Numbered from the stretch's first letter, positions 32,432 to 40,822 are shown. The stretch: DNA of 55,880 bases from an uncultured Phycisphaerales bacterium (GCA_903857265.1 CAIODZ010000037.1:1-55880), one strand, 5' to 3'. Numbers and translations: made by a program. Notes: generated by a model from the sequence alone, not told the origin.

Positions 32432-33599
32432 GGTATTCTGCGACTTTCTCAGGCCTTCTCGCTTTGCCGCAAGATGCCGGTAAGGTCCTTAAGTGTTTTC
32501 CAAGGACAAATGCGGATGATAAGTCTTGGTACAACGCTAGTGCTCGCCCCGCCGGATCAATCGCATTAATTTTGTTTATCCACTTTTTGTAAAAAATCGC
32601 CACTTGATTCTTTGCTACTACCGTTTCGACACCCATTCCAACATCATTAAGGCATTGCTCCAATTCAGTTCTCGCTAGCTTAAATTGGTCAAATGCCGGA
32701 TCTCCGGTACTGATTTGTTTCACTGCTTCATCTAACCATTTTCTTAACCCAGGACTTACAACGGCACATCTCCTAAGAGGTGGTAAAGCAATCCGAGATG
32801 TGCCTCGATGCAGTTTGCCTCCTGGCAAATGATATTGATAGCCTGCTCCAAGCCCAATTGCTGGATAATCTATAATTCCCCTTGCCCACAAGACAAGGTT
32901 TAATCCCCAATATGGGCCTGCTATTAAAAATGCTTGTGTGTTATCTTTAAGATATTCATGCAGAGCAATCAAACTTGGGAAACGATCTACAAAACTTCCC
33001 TCAGCATTTTGGTCAGCAAGACTTTTGTCTACAATCCATATTCCATTTGCTTGTGCTGCTTGAGACGATTTGATTGTTGCATCTACACGTGGTTTCCAAT
33101 GCGTTTTCAGCATTACTTGTTGTTTGTGTGTAAATATCAAAGGTAATAATAGATATCCCCTAAAATTGTTGTTTAACTTCCATTTTAATGTAGCTTTAGC
33201 AAGGGATAGATTGATTTTGTTTCGCTCGTTAGAATCTGAGACAGGAAGCTGTGGTATAGTAAGCCATTGTGGATTGTACTTTATACATTCATTCAGAACC
33301 GATGCTACAAAGTCGTCCACGATCGTTTGGTTTGGTTGAACAAGATGGTTTGCTTCAAAGATTTTATCACTATTATTGCACTTCGCTAAGTATGAAGGAA
33401 TTTGTTCTTTTTCCTGTTTGATGTGGTGTTCATATCCATCTACGCCAGCATCTAACCACAGCTTGATATGACCAGGCAAGTTACCTTTGATATCATTGAT
33501 TTTTTCTAACGTAACATGTACTGCTGTCGATTCTGAATAATGCGAATTTAATATTCTGACATCTGAATTGGTATTGACAAATGGTATATATGTAGGCAT
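32412..33599 (-). CDS. Unrecognised 395-residue protein, possibly TIM-barrel-like
   Basis: I cannot name the family. Regularly spaced beta/alpha blocks suggest a barrel: HIKLWLDAGVDGYEHH, PQWLTIPQLPVSD, FRGYLLLPLIFTHKQQ, GIWIVDKSLAD, TQAFLIAGPYWGLNLVLWARG and YPAIGLGAGYQYHLPGG, followed by an Arg-rich LHRGTSRIALPPLRRCAVVSPG segment and a helical C-terminus. Highly conserved-looking polar residues (Asp/His/Tyr near strand ends) suggest an enzyme. There is a loose similarity to phage T4 beta-type or tRNA-guanine transglycosylase-like barrels, which I hold with low confidence. One base separates it from the FRG gene, so the two are surely co-transcribed. Confidence 0.55.
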   Translation of the reverse strand: MPTYIPFVNTNSDVRILNSHYSESTAVHVTLEKINDIKGNLPGHIKLWLDAGVDGYEHHIKQEKEQIPSYLAKCNNSDKIFEANHLVQPNQTIVDDFVASVLNECIKYNPQWLTIPQLPVSDSNERNKINLSLAKATLKWKLNNNFRGYLLLPLIFTHKQQVMLKTHWKPRVDATIKSSQAAQANGIWIVDKSLADQNAEGSFVDRFPSLIALHEYLKDNTQAFLIAGPYWGLNLVLWARGIIDYPAIGLGAGYQYHLPGGKLHRGTSRIALPPLRRCAVVSPGLRKWLDEAVKQISTGDPAFDQFKLARTELEQCLNDVGMGVETVVAKNQVAIFYKKWINKINAIDPAGRALALYQDLSSAFVLGKHLRTLPASCGKARRPEKVAEYLMLNCL

Positions 33600-33600
33600 G

Positions 33601-34431
33601 TTATTTGTCGTCCTCGGTAATCTCTAAATTTTCTCGCCATTTTAGATAGCAGCACATGTGTTCAGCTTCAGGAAAAATAGACATTTCATTGATTCCAATC
33701 CGTTCTAGCTCATCTAATAATGTTTGTTTATATTCTTTTCTGATTTTTACGTAGACCAAGGAAGGCGCTTGATTGTCATTTAATGTAAACATCCTAGAGC
33801 CATGTAGCGTGAAAACACCTTGCTGGAGCATGATTCTTTCTGAATTCCATGGAGGATCGACTGCGATTGTTTTCAATCCCTTTTCGTCTTTTGCGCCATC
33901 CAGTTCAAGGTATTCTTTTATTAATTCGGCGTCTTGATTGGGATCAAAAATCCGTGGCTCTTTTGGAAATGCTTCTCTATTTAAATCGATAGGATTAAGA
34001 ATAAAAACAGCACCATCCTTTTCTTTTCCTTCTTCATCTATTGCTCGCTGACAGGCAAAATAAAGAGCAATTGCTGCGTTTTTAGTCCAGTCAAGTAGAC
34101 GAGTAGGCAAACCATAATGTTGTGCTAATTGGACCCATTTGAATTCTTCATCAGAATTTGGTGTTTTTCTTAATTTTAGTTCGCCGAATCTTTTAAAATC
34201 ATTCAATAAATTTAATGCTTTATTTCTTCTGGATAAAGAAGTGAATCGCAAAGCTGATGGTCTTAACGGCCACGATAAATCTGCGTTTCCTCTAAACCAA
34301 AAAGTTGCATCTTTTTGTAGTAGGCTGTTTAATGTAATAAAATATTCCCCTAATCCTGTTATTATGCTAGGAACACGACGGCAATCCGGAAACCTTATTA
34401 TTTTACCATCTTTCGTGCGAACCTTTGGCAT
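33601..34431 (-). CDS. FRG-domain protein
   Basis: A 276-residue protein named for its FWFRGNADLSWPLRPSAL motif (Phe-Arg-Gly at 46-48). The second FRG-family hallmark, LAQHYGLPTRLLDWTKNAAIALYFACQ (described in parts: QHYGLPTRLLDWT at 104-116), is intact. FRG domains occur in many phage-defence and abortive-infection operons, but their biochemistry is not settled. Here it is the first gene of a two-gene unit with an AAAGGTGG site upstream. Composition is AT-rich, unlike the chromosomal genes on both sides. Domain call firm; defence role is inference. Confidence 0.85.
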   Translation of the reverse strand: MPKVRTKDGKIIRFPDCRRVPSIITGLGEYFITLNSLLQKDATFWFRGNADLSWPLRPSALRFTSLSRRNKALNLLNDFKRFGELKLRKTPNSDEEFKWVQLAQHYGLPTRLLDWTKNAAIALYFACQRAIDEEGKEKDGAVFILNPIDLNREAFPKEPRIFDPNQDAELIKEYLELDGAKDEKGLKTIAVDPPWNSERIMLQQGVFTLHGSRMFTLNDNQAPSLVYVKIRKEYKQTLLDELERIGINEMSIFPEAEHMCCYLKWRENLEITEDDK

Positions 34432-34541
34432 AAATTATTATATCCACCTTTTGTGTTTTTTCTTATGCTTTTTATACATAGATTATCCTATCATTCTCTC
34501 TCAACCGCCATTAGCTGTCAAGCTTCCCTTTAGAAGAACTT

Positions 34542-34600
34542 TAACTCTCTCGCCCTCAGTTTTCTCAAAGGATAATACTCTAAGCGTTCTGGCGAGGCAC
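34542..34600 (+). repeat. 59-bp island repeat, copy 2
   Basis: It begins TAACTCTCTCG and ends CTGGCGAGGCAC; read on the minus strand it matches copy 1 at both ends. Confidence 0.7.
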
Positions 34601-34667
34601 GTTTTTCAAGCCGAAAATGAAGATTTTTAATCTCATTGTCCCATAAGTAGAAAAGGATATATCACGG

Positions 34668-34945
34668 ATGAAGCTTGATATGCGATATATCAAACTTCAT
34701 ATTTGATAAATGAAGCATGATCTTTGGAATCCAAAACTTCGTATGCGATGGATTAGGCATCATATACGAGATATTAAGTCGCCGAGATGGCTTACGCCAC
34801 TTCATCTTTGAAAGATGAAGCATCATAATAAGTAAACCATATATGATTTGCGACAGATGATTCCTCCGATAAGGCGGATAAAGTTTAATATGCGACATAC
34901 GAAGCTTCATATATTGCTTTTCAAACTTCATACATAGTATCTTAA
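34668..34945. repeat. Hairpin-rich repetitive segment between island repeats
   Basis: Words built on CTTCATAT / ATATGAAG and GATATGCGATATATC recur in both orientations. Clear hairpins include TTGATAT-GCGAT-ATATCAA near 34677 and CTTCATCTTT-G-AAAGATGAAG near 34800. A minus-strand frame of 89 codons (34662-34931) covers it but encodes a repetitive Met/His/Lys-rich string and is not a credible protein. It may be an expanded phrase repeat or a structured RNA. Confidence 0.5.
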
Positions 34946-34960
34946 GCCCCGTTTTAGACC

Positions 34961-35018
34961 TAACTCTCTCGAACTAAGCTTGCTCAAGGTAGAAAATCTT
35001 AGCGTTCTGGCGAGGCAC
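34961..35018 (+). repeat. 59-bp island repeat, copy 3
   Basis: It begins TAACTCTCTCG and ends CTGGCGAGGCAC. TAAG near its left arm pairs with CTTA near its right arm, so the unit can fold as an imperfect hairpin. Confidence 0.7.
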
Positions 35019-35036
35019 GCTTTGAAGGAGATTGTT

Positions 35037-35156
35037 TTGGCCAATGAGATTTTCAAGAAGACAAATCCCGATTCGGCGGAGGCGTTCAAGGATGCGCATA
35101 AGAATCAGTCGCCTCTGACGAAGCAGATTGTTACGGAAGCGAAGAGCGGGGCGTAA
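35037..35156 (+). CDS. Possible 39-residue small protein or 3' remnant of an interrupted gene
   Basis: A TTG at 35037, seven bases after AAGGAG, opens a frame reading LANEIFKKTNPDSAEAF and ending TKQIVTEAKSGA. The residues look like a normal soluble helical protein and the codon use is GC-richer than the island. The frame is also open leftward through repeat copy 3, so it may instead be the tail of a gene cut by island insertion; no matching 5' part is seen left of the island. Confidence 0.35.
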   Translation: MANEIFKKTNPDSAEAFKDAHKNQSPLTKQIVTEAKSGA

Positions 35157-35257
35157 TAATTTCAGATTTGTGATTGCGGAGTGCGGATTTTCAGGGAGGA
35201 TGACGTATGAAGACGAACCAGGATTTTTATTACGAGCCGGATAAGCTGATGTAGTAT

Positions 35258-35677
35258 TTAGTTGGCGAGTTTGATATCGACGAGGATTTTGATATTGGCG
35301 ACGTCGGCTTTGTTGTGAACCTGGAGACGTATGCCTCGGCCTTCGGGGTATTTTTTGGCGTTTAGCAATTCATCCTTAATCGACTGCGGCAGTGAACTAT
35401 TCTGCACGGCGTCAACGCCCTTGTCGCCGAAGATGAACGCCACCATTATGTGGTCTTCTCTCGGGCCCATATAGATTATGTTGCGTTTTTTGTCTTTTAG
35501 CCGAAACGACCAGCCGTATTTGACGCCGGGGTATTTCCATTCCTTAATTGCCTTGGGATATTTTTCTATGACGTATTCGGCGATATCGGTCCACAGTTGG
35601 TATTGCTTGCCGAGTGCCTTGGCCAGCATTTGCTCCGTCGGCTGTTTCGATTTGTCATCAAATAAGCTCAGCGCCAT
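35258..35677 (-). CDS. DUF3788-family protein
   Basis: A 139-residue soluble protein. LFDDKSKQPTEQMLAKALGKQY at the start, KYGWSFRLKDKKRNIIYMGP in the middle and EGRGIRLQVHN near the end match the DUF3788 pattern, a small family of unknown function seen in anaerobes. The ATG at 35677 has AGGAG upstream; a longer frame to 35770 lacks a ribosome site. It is transcribed after the metallophosphoesterase gene, about 125 bases downstream. Confidence 0.7.
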   Translation of the reverse strand: MALSLFDDKSKQPTEQMLAKALGKQYQLWTDIAEYVIEKYPKAIKEWKYPGVKYGWSFRLKDKKRNIIYMGPREDHIMVAFIFGDKGVDAVQNSSLPQSIKDELLNAKKYPEGRGIRLQVHNKADVANIKILVDIKLAN

Positions 35678-35803
35678 TAAATCTTCTCCTGTTCTTATTT
35701 CCTGACCGGCGTAATGATACCGTATTCGCGGGGGAAAACGAGCAGAACTTCCCAGCTTTCGATACAACATACTCGACGATTACTATAGTTGTTATCGTAT
35801 GCC

Positions 35804-37870
35804 CTAATGTTTTAAAACGATACTGTCGTATGCGGTCGCAGATTCATTTTCCGAGCCGTCTTTAACTTTGAAGTAGATGGTTTTGGTCCCGGAGGTTGGG
35901 CTCATAGTAAAGGAAGGAGTTTTCGAGTAGGGTAGCCAGACCGCGCCGCTGAAGTCGGCGGATTCACTGGTCATGTACTGAGTAGGAGTACTGCCTGTTA
36001 TGGTGTTGTTCAAAGTGACAGTGGAACTCCTGGTCGAGCGAGCCTTGCTATTAATACTGAAAGAATGGACAATCGGCGAAATTTGCGAGATCTTCGCCTG
36101 CATTGCGGGACTCAATTGTTTTACAAGCTCCGCATTATAAACACCGGAGCATGGATCGATATTAGGTCCCTGTGCCACTACATTTTTGAATATTTGCTGG
36201 GTTGCGATCGCATACGAACGCGAGGTCCACGCGGGTGAAGTCCAGCCGTTCTGGAGACGGGCGGGATTGACCGCGGTATCGACATCAATCGCGAAGATTG
36301 AAATATTATTGTCGCTGTTGCGCACAATCTGGAAACGCCGCAACTGCTGAGGGAAGTCCCTTAACGAGGGGGTCTCAACTTCCCAGAAGCCGTAGTTGGG
36401 ATCGCCATTAGGATCCGGTTGTGGGGTAATGGCGTTGCGGTGCACATGTCCGGACATCCACAAGATGAGGTTTTTATAGGTGTGGAGTTTGGCGAGCAGG
36501 GTATTCTCGGAAATTTCGGAATACGAAGCCCAAAGCGACCACAATGGATAAAGTGGATTATTAGAAGGCGGCGGATTCTGGGGTGTCGCATAGGGCCGCA
36601 ACGGAATATGCGAGCAGATGATCATGAGTTCACCGGCGCTCTCACCATCATCGAGTTCCTGTACGAGCCAATTGTAGCGTTTATTGTCGAGAGCGCCTGC
36701 TGCACCGCAGCCGACTTTGTCGGTATCGTCGAGAACAATGACCTTTATCGGGACATCAGCCCTCGGATAGAAGTGATAGCAGACGAAGCTGTCTTTGACC
36801 ATTTGCTTTGTGAATCCGTGACCAACCGGTTTCGACGTGGTGTGGAAGAATTGCTTCATCCAATTCTTCACCGAGAGAGAGCGGCGCTTCGCGTCGGCGG
36901 TAACCTTCGGGGGTTTGGGGAAGTTCTCGACCGGCCCCGCATCGATGATCTCCCCATACCATGTTGACCCATCCACGACACCCATATATAAACCACGCTG
37001 GCTCAGGACCGTATTAAAATCAGGGGGTAGTGAGATTATCGGGCCGGTGTTCAAGACACGCGATCCGACGTAGGTTTTTCGGAGGTAATCGTTTACCTTG
37101 GCAGAGCCTTTCCAGAACTGGTCGTGGTTGCCGATGGCCTGATACCAGGGGATCGACTTGTCGAGGCCGGCAGCCTGGTAGCGTTGCTGATAATCAATGG
37201 TTTTGGCTCCTATGTGAGAGCCGGAACTGGGGGTAATCATTTTGCCGTCGAGAACATCGATGTACCATCTCAGCTCGTTGTACTGAGTGTTGTCAATCGC
37301 ATCGCCGAGAGCGATGCCGAAATCAAACGGCGTCTGCTTGTGCAAAGCGTTGATTGTCTGGACAGCGGCATCAAGGACCTGGGTCGTATAAAGGATAATC
37401 CCTGAATAACACGCAGAATTACCTACAGGTAGTCCGTTTGGGCCTGGTGTGCAGGGCTCCGGAAAACGGTAACCCGGGTAGATAGCCTGAGCCGGGCTTT
37501 CTTTGTCGGCAATATGGACATCGCTTATGGAGAAGAAAGACAAAAGCGTCGTGGCCAATGGATCAGTGACCGATAACACAGAGTTGTTACTCTGCATGTT
37601 GGGGTCGGGTTTAATGACGGGATAGCCGCCCAAATCCCACTCCCATTCACCATAGTTGTAGGTCGCGTATTCAGGGATGTCACACGGATCCAGCCTCAGC
37701 GTTACCGTAAGCGGGGTCGTGGCAAAGACCGCCTTATCGACTGTCGTGTTAATATCTGCTGAGATCGGGTACGATGGCGCCTTGGGTGCCTTGGCGAGGA
37801 CCTGGACTGTGGCGGCCAAAGACAGCATAAATACTATGACAACATATCTTTTAATGGTTTTAACTTCCAT
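35804..37870 (-). CDS. Exported calcineurin-like metallophosphoesterase (TIGR03768-like)
   Basis: A 688-residue secreted protein with signal peptide (RYVVIVFMLSLAATVQVLA). The two-metal phosphoesterase motifs occur in order: SISDVHIAD, ALGDAID, AIGNHDQFW, IICSHIPLRP and WMSGHVHRN. The C-terminal about 100 residues have Ig-like/bacterial surface strand character (KTIYFKVKDGSENESA). Members of this group are uncharacterised; phosphodiester or phosphomonoester hydrolysis outside the cytoplasm is expected. The Met start follows directly on a weak ribosome site. Confidence 0.85.
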   Translation of the reverse strand: MEVKTIKRYVVIVFMLSLAATVQVLAKAPKAPSYPISADINTTVDKAVFATTPLTVTLRLDPCDIPEYATYNYGEWEWDLGGYPVIKPDPNMQSNNSVLSVTDPLATTLLSFFSISDVHIADKESPAQAIYPGYRFPEPCTPGPNGLPVGNSACYSGIILYTTQVLDAAVQTINALHKQTPFDFGIALGDAIDNTQYNELRWYIDVLDGKMITPSSGSHIGAKTIDYQQRYQAAGLDKSIPWYQAIGNHDQFWKGSAKVNDYLRKTYVGSRVLNTGPIISLPPDFNTVLSQRGLYMGVVDGSTWYGEIIDAGPVENFPKPPKVTADAKRRSLSVKNWMKQFFHTTSKPVGHGFTKQMVKDSFVCYHFYPRADVPIKVIVLDDTDKVGCGAAGALDNKRYNWLVQELDDGESAGELMIICSHIPLRPYATPQNPPPSNNPLYPLWSLWASYSEISENTLLAKLHTYKNLILWMSGHVHRNAITPQPDPNGDPNYGFWEVETPSLRDFPQQLRRFQIVRNSDNNISIFAIDVDTAVNPARLQNGWTSPAWTSRSYAIATQQIFKNVVAQGPNIDPCSGVYNAELVKQLSPAMQAKISQISPIVHSFSINSKARSTRSSTVTLNNTITGSTPTQYMTSESADFSGAVWLPYSKTPSFTMSPTSGTKTIYFKVKDGSENESATAYDSIVLKH

Positions 37871-38260
37871 TTCTTATTGTTATCCCATGTGCTTGTCAGA
37901 CGCTCTTTGCTGACTTTCAAGGCGATTAGCAGCACCGAAAACAGGGTTATGCGCGGCTGCAATATAAAATTCGATTTCCATTGCCCTTTTTTGTCCAGGC
38001 AAACTTGAATTATCAAGTACAACCCCACAAGAACTATCGACTATATACAATGATAGCTTAACACGGATATGAGTTTATTTGGCAGCGAAGAGGCTATCGA
38101 AGATGGAAATCTTTGCGTAAGGTTATTTTTTGATTCTGGAAAATCATTTCAGCAGGGATAAGCAGGTTGCGGAATGACACCAGATTCGCGGGGGGAACAG
38201 GAACCCAAGAACGCCATTTCGCAGAAAACAGTTGCGGTGCAAGCAGCGTAGATGTTCTAA
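37871..38260. other. Divergent intergenic region
   Basis: About 390 bases between the metallophosphoesterase and DHH genes. A 64-codon minus-strand frame (37834-38028) has no family features. I see no strong hairpin or promoter other than the -10 at 38261. Confidence 0.5.
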
Positions 38261-38266
38261 TATAAT
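38261..38266 (+). promoter_or_regulatory. -10 element placed for a possibly leaderless DHH transcript
   Basis: A perfect TATAAT ends only three bases before the ATG at 38270, and no ribosome site lies between. If used, transcription would begin at or just inside the start codon. No convincing -35 is visible. Confidence 0.35.
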
Positions 38267-38269
38267 ACT

Positions 38270-39322
38270 ATGAGCAGGCGAAACGAGACACGAGACCGGC
38301 TGGAAAAACTCAAATCGCTTTGGGCGAGGGGCGAATCGCTTTTGATAGTGATGCAGAATAACCCCGACCCCGACGCAATCGCCGCGGCGTGCGCCCTTCG
38401 TGAGCTTGCCAACAGGACCGCGGGATTAAATTGTCAGTTCGCGTATGGCGGCACGATTGGCCGGGCGGAAAACCGCGAGCTGGTTCATTATCTTGGATTT
38501 ACACTTCATCCTTTCGCCCAGGTTAAGCATCAGAAGTCCGACCTTATCGCGCTTGTTGATACTCAGCCGGCCGCTGGGAATAATCCGCTGCCCGAAGGCG
38601 TTCAGCCGGATATCATCATCGACCATCATCCTGCGATAGAAGCAAGCAGGGGCGTTGCCTTCGCGGATATCCGCGAGAACTACGGCGCGACTTCGACGAT
38701 TATGTGGGAGTATCTTCGCGAGGCCAAAATCACCCCTGATATGCCGATTGCGACTGCGCTTCTTTATGGTATCCGCTCCGATACGCAAGACCTCGGCAGA
38801 GAAACCACGCAGACGGATATCGACGCGATTGAGGCGTTGTATCCTTTGGCCAATAAGCGTATGCTCGGCCAGATTCAGCGGGGACGGGTGCCTTCCGATT
38901 ATTATCAAATGCTCTCGACAGCGCTGTCTAATACGAGGATTTACTCGCATGCCTTAATTTGCGATATCGGCAGCATCGACAACGCCGATATGATTGGCGA
39001 GGTGGCGGACCTTCTGCTGCGACACGAGGAAGTTGACTGGGTGATGTGTTATGGCTTTTGCGATGGGCAGATGCTTATTTCTTTTCGCACACAGGATAGT
39101 TCGCTCGATGCGGGCGATGTCGCACTTAAGGTTGTTTATAAGCTCGGCACAGGCGGCGGACACGAGCATATGGCAGGCGGACAGATAACATTACCCTCAA
39201 CCAAACGCCCGGCGCGTCTCGAAGGATTGATACGCAGGCGGTTCCTCAACGCCCTGAGGATAAGGACGCGAAAGAGCAGGCCTCTTGTTCGTATCCCGCC
39301 GAAGGCACGTTCCGGAAAATAA
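38270..39322 (+). CDS. DHH/DHHA1-family phosphoesterase (NrnA-like)
   Basis: A 350-residue Mn2+-dependent phosphoesterase. DHH motifs are NNPDPDAIAAACAL, LIALVDTQP, and IIIDHHPAIE; the C-terminal DHHA1 motif reads GTGGGHEHMAGG. The family degrades nanoRNA, pAp or cyclic dinucleotides such as c-di-AMP. No CBS or GGDEF domain is present, so a soluble NrnA-type role is likely. A basic C-terminal tail (RTRKSRPLVRIPPKARS) may bind nucleic acid. It converges on the PEP-CTERM gene. Confidence 0.88.
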   Translation: MSRRNETRDRLEKLKSLWARGESLLIVMQNNPDPDAIAAACALRELANRTAGLNCQFAYGGTIGRAENRELVHYLGFTLHPFAQVKHQKSDLIALVDTQPAAGNNPLPEGVQPDIIIDHHPAIEASRGVAFADIRENYGATSTIMWEYLREAKITPDMPIATALLYGIRSDTQDLGRETTQTDIDAIEALYPLANKRMLGQIQRGRVPSDYYQMLSTALSNTRIYSHALICDIGSIDNADMIGEVADLLLRHEEVDWVMCYGFCDGQMLISFRTQDSSLDAGDVALKVVYKLGTGGGHEHMAGGQITLPSTKRPARLEGLIRRRFLNALRIRTRKSRPLVRIPPKARSGK

Positions 39323-39344
39323 ACCTCGACTCCGCCGTTTACGG

Positions 39345-39977
39345 TTATTTTCGGCGACGCAGCAGTAATCCGCCAATTCCCAGTATAGCTATCGTCGCGG
39401 GCTCCGGAACGGGTGGTGGGCAGGGTGGGGTTTTTGTGGATTTGGTGGTTATGGTAAATGTTACGCCGTCGTTATAGTAGTGGCAATCCGGGTCAATCCC
39501 GAATCCGAAGTTGGCTTTACCTGGGCCCGGTATTGTCTTGGCGTAAGCGTTGAGCGCGTCCAAAAGTCCGAGTTTGCCGAAATCAAGAACCAGGTTGAAA
39601 TTTCGCGATTTGCCGCCTGCCGGATCCGACCAGCTGCTTACTAACTTGCCCTGTCCCGCGAAGTTGTCCCCGCCGCCCTCGTTATCGACATAACTTGTTA
39701 CGCCGGCTTTCGGGTTATCGAGCAGGTGAATGAACAGGTGGTCGTCGCTTTCTTTGGTCCAGTCCCAGATGTTGGTAAACGTCAGCACCGCGCCGGTTAT
39801 TTTTTCATTCGACGCGAGATTGAAGTTGATTCCCCAGGTAAAATATTCCGCGTGAGGCAGCTCCGACAAATCGTTTGGCGTTGGGTGAAGTACTACCATT
39901 CCCGCGTTTGCTGATGTGGCCGCGGACAAACCAATTACAATAATGCACAGTAAAGTTCTCATCGCTCTCTTCTTCAT
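39345..39977 (-). CDS. PEP-CTERM exported protein
   Basis: A 210-residue secreted protein with signal peptide (LLCIIVIGLSAATSANA) and the C-terminal sorting tag VPEPATIAILGIGGLLLRRRK, which directs processing by an exosortase-type enzyme. The body is beta-rich (ITGAVLTFTNIWDW ... HLFIHLLDNP), like many planctomycete PEP-CTERM surface proteins. No exosortase is present in the window. The ATG is preceded by AGGA. Confidence 0.85.
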   Translation of the reverse strand: MKKRAMRTLLCIIVIGLSAATSANAGMVVLHPTPNDLSELPHAEYFTWGINFNLASNEKITGAVLTFTNIWDWTKESDDHLFIHLLDNPKAGVTSYVDNEGGGDNFAGQGKLVSSWSDPAGGKSRNFNLVLDFGKLGLLDALNAYAKTIPGPGKANFGFGIDPDCHYYNDGVTFTITTKSTKTPPCPPPVPEPATIAILGIGGLLLRRRK

Positions 39978-40239
39978 TTTTCCTCCGTCTTTTCTGTATT
40001 GCCTATATTCCCCATATTAACGCATTGGCGCATCAATCGTCGCCTTCTGAGTTATTGATTTTAGTAGACCTTCCGTTATCACGCCCCTAATGCTCTTATA
40101 TTAACATACAGTATTAGTTGAATCAATAAGGAAATTACTTAGTCCGGTAATAAGTAATTATGGCAAATAAAAATCTGTTTGTAGGGCATATAAAAGCGTC
40201 ATTTTTTTGGTCTATTTGCCGTCGAGGATTGCTTAAGTC

Positions 40240-40318
40240 TCGCCTGTTTTAGTCCGATATAGCCATCAGTTTGGCTCTGCGCCGAAAAGCCGGAGTAACC
40301 GGCTATAAAAGGTTTTGT
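40240..40318 (+). promoter_or_regulatory. Structured 5' leader of the response regulator gene
   Basis: Two local hairpins (AGCC-atcagttt-GGCT and AGCCGG-AGTAA-CCGGCT) are nested between ATAGCC and GGCTAT, which can pair with each other instead. The ribosome site AAAAGG lies right after the last arm. This could be a regulatory leader; I do not recognise a known riboswitch. The remaining 260 bases of the gap (39978-40240) are AT-rich without supported features. Confidence 0.35.
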
Positions 40319-40822
40319 ATGGCAACTATATTGGTAGTTGAAGACGAGTTGGATGTGCAGAAGGTCGTCGCTAAACGGCTTTCCAGCAGGGGCTTCATCG
40401 TCCACTGCGCATCAGATGGTTACCAGGCGGTGCAGAAAGCGCATGCGTTGGGTCCCGATTTAATCGTGCTGGATTTGCAGCTGCCCGCGGGCGACGGTCT
40501 GAGCGTTCTGCGAAAACTGCGAATTTCCAAAAACACCAAAAAGACGCATATTGTTGTCCTGACCGGGATAACCAACGAGCTGTTTAAGCAGAGTGTCCTG
40601 ACCGAGGGCGTCGATGCGTATCTGCAAAAACCCTACGATTCACAGGTGCTTCTCGATACTATTGATAAAATCCTCAGCAAATCCGCCGTTGGCGAGACCT
40701 TGCCTTTAGGCGGGAAAGAAAACCCGCCGGATTCGGAATTGCCCAAAGCCGATGCCTCCCCAACACAGGAGGAGCCGACGCTTTTCGATTTAACCGCGAC
40801 CAGGAATCAGCCCGGCAAATAA
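40319..40822 (+). CDS. Single-domain response regulator with acidic tail
   Basis: A 167-residue receiver protein. ILVVEDELD holds the acidic pair, Asp52 in LIVLDLQLP is the phosphorylation site, VVLTG the Thr/Ser switch and YLQKPY the conserved Lys. After the receiver (about 120 residues) comes a Pro/Glu-rich tail with no output domain. The ATG at 40319 follows AAAAGG; the frame extends upstream through the leader without a better start. It ends inside the convergent REC-histidine kinase gene (16-base overlap); the two are likely partners. Confidence 0.9.
   Translation: MATILVVEDELDVQKVVAKRLSSRGFIVHCASDGYQAVQKAHALGPDLIVLDLQLPAGDGLSVLRKLRISKNTKKTHIVVLTGITNELFKQSVLTEGVDAYLQKPYDSQVLLDTIDKILSKSAVGETLPLGGKENPPDSELPKADASPTQEEPTLFDLTATRNQPGK

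Larger units (their letters stand above)
31430..35018. mobile_element. Accessory island bounded by 59-bp repeats
   Basis: Three copies of a 58-59 bp repeat lie at 31430-31488, 34542-34600 and 34961-35018, the first inverted relative to the other two. Between the first two are three AT-rich genes (PD-(D/E)XK nuclease, unknown possibly barrel-like protein, FRG-domain protein); between the last two is a hairpin-rich gene-free segment. No transposase or integrase is present, so movement would need help in trans or by recombination between repeats. The limits are inferred from the repeats only; no empty site is available here to prove insertion. Confidence 0.45.

Noticed and set aside
31430..34600. 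Insertion sequence with 59-bp inverted ends
   Set aside because: No transposase or DDE/HUH motif occurs among the three genes, so the unit is reported as an island, not an IS element.
34662..34931. 89-codon minus-strand gene
   Set aside because: It translates the hairpin repeats into a repetitive Met/His/Lys string with no ribosome site; the repeat explains the frame.
40240..40318. Cyclic di-GMP riboswitch (GEMM type)
   Set aside because: The GAAA tetraloop/receptor order and the conserved ligand pocket bases could not be matched, so only a generic structured leader is reported.
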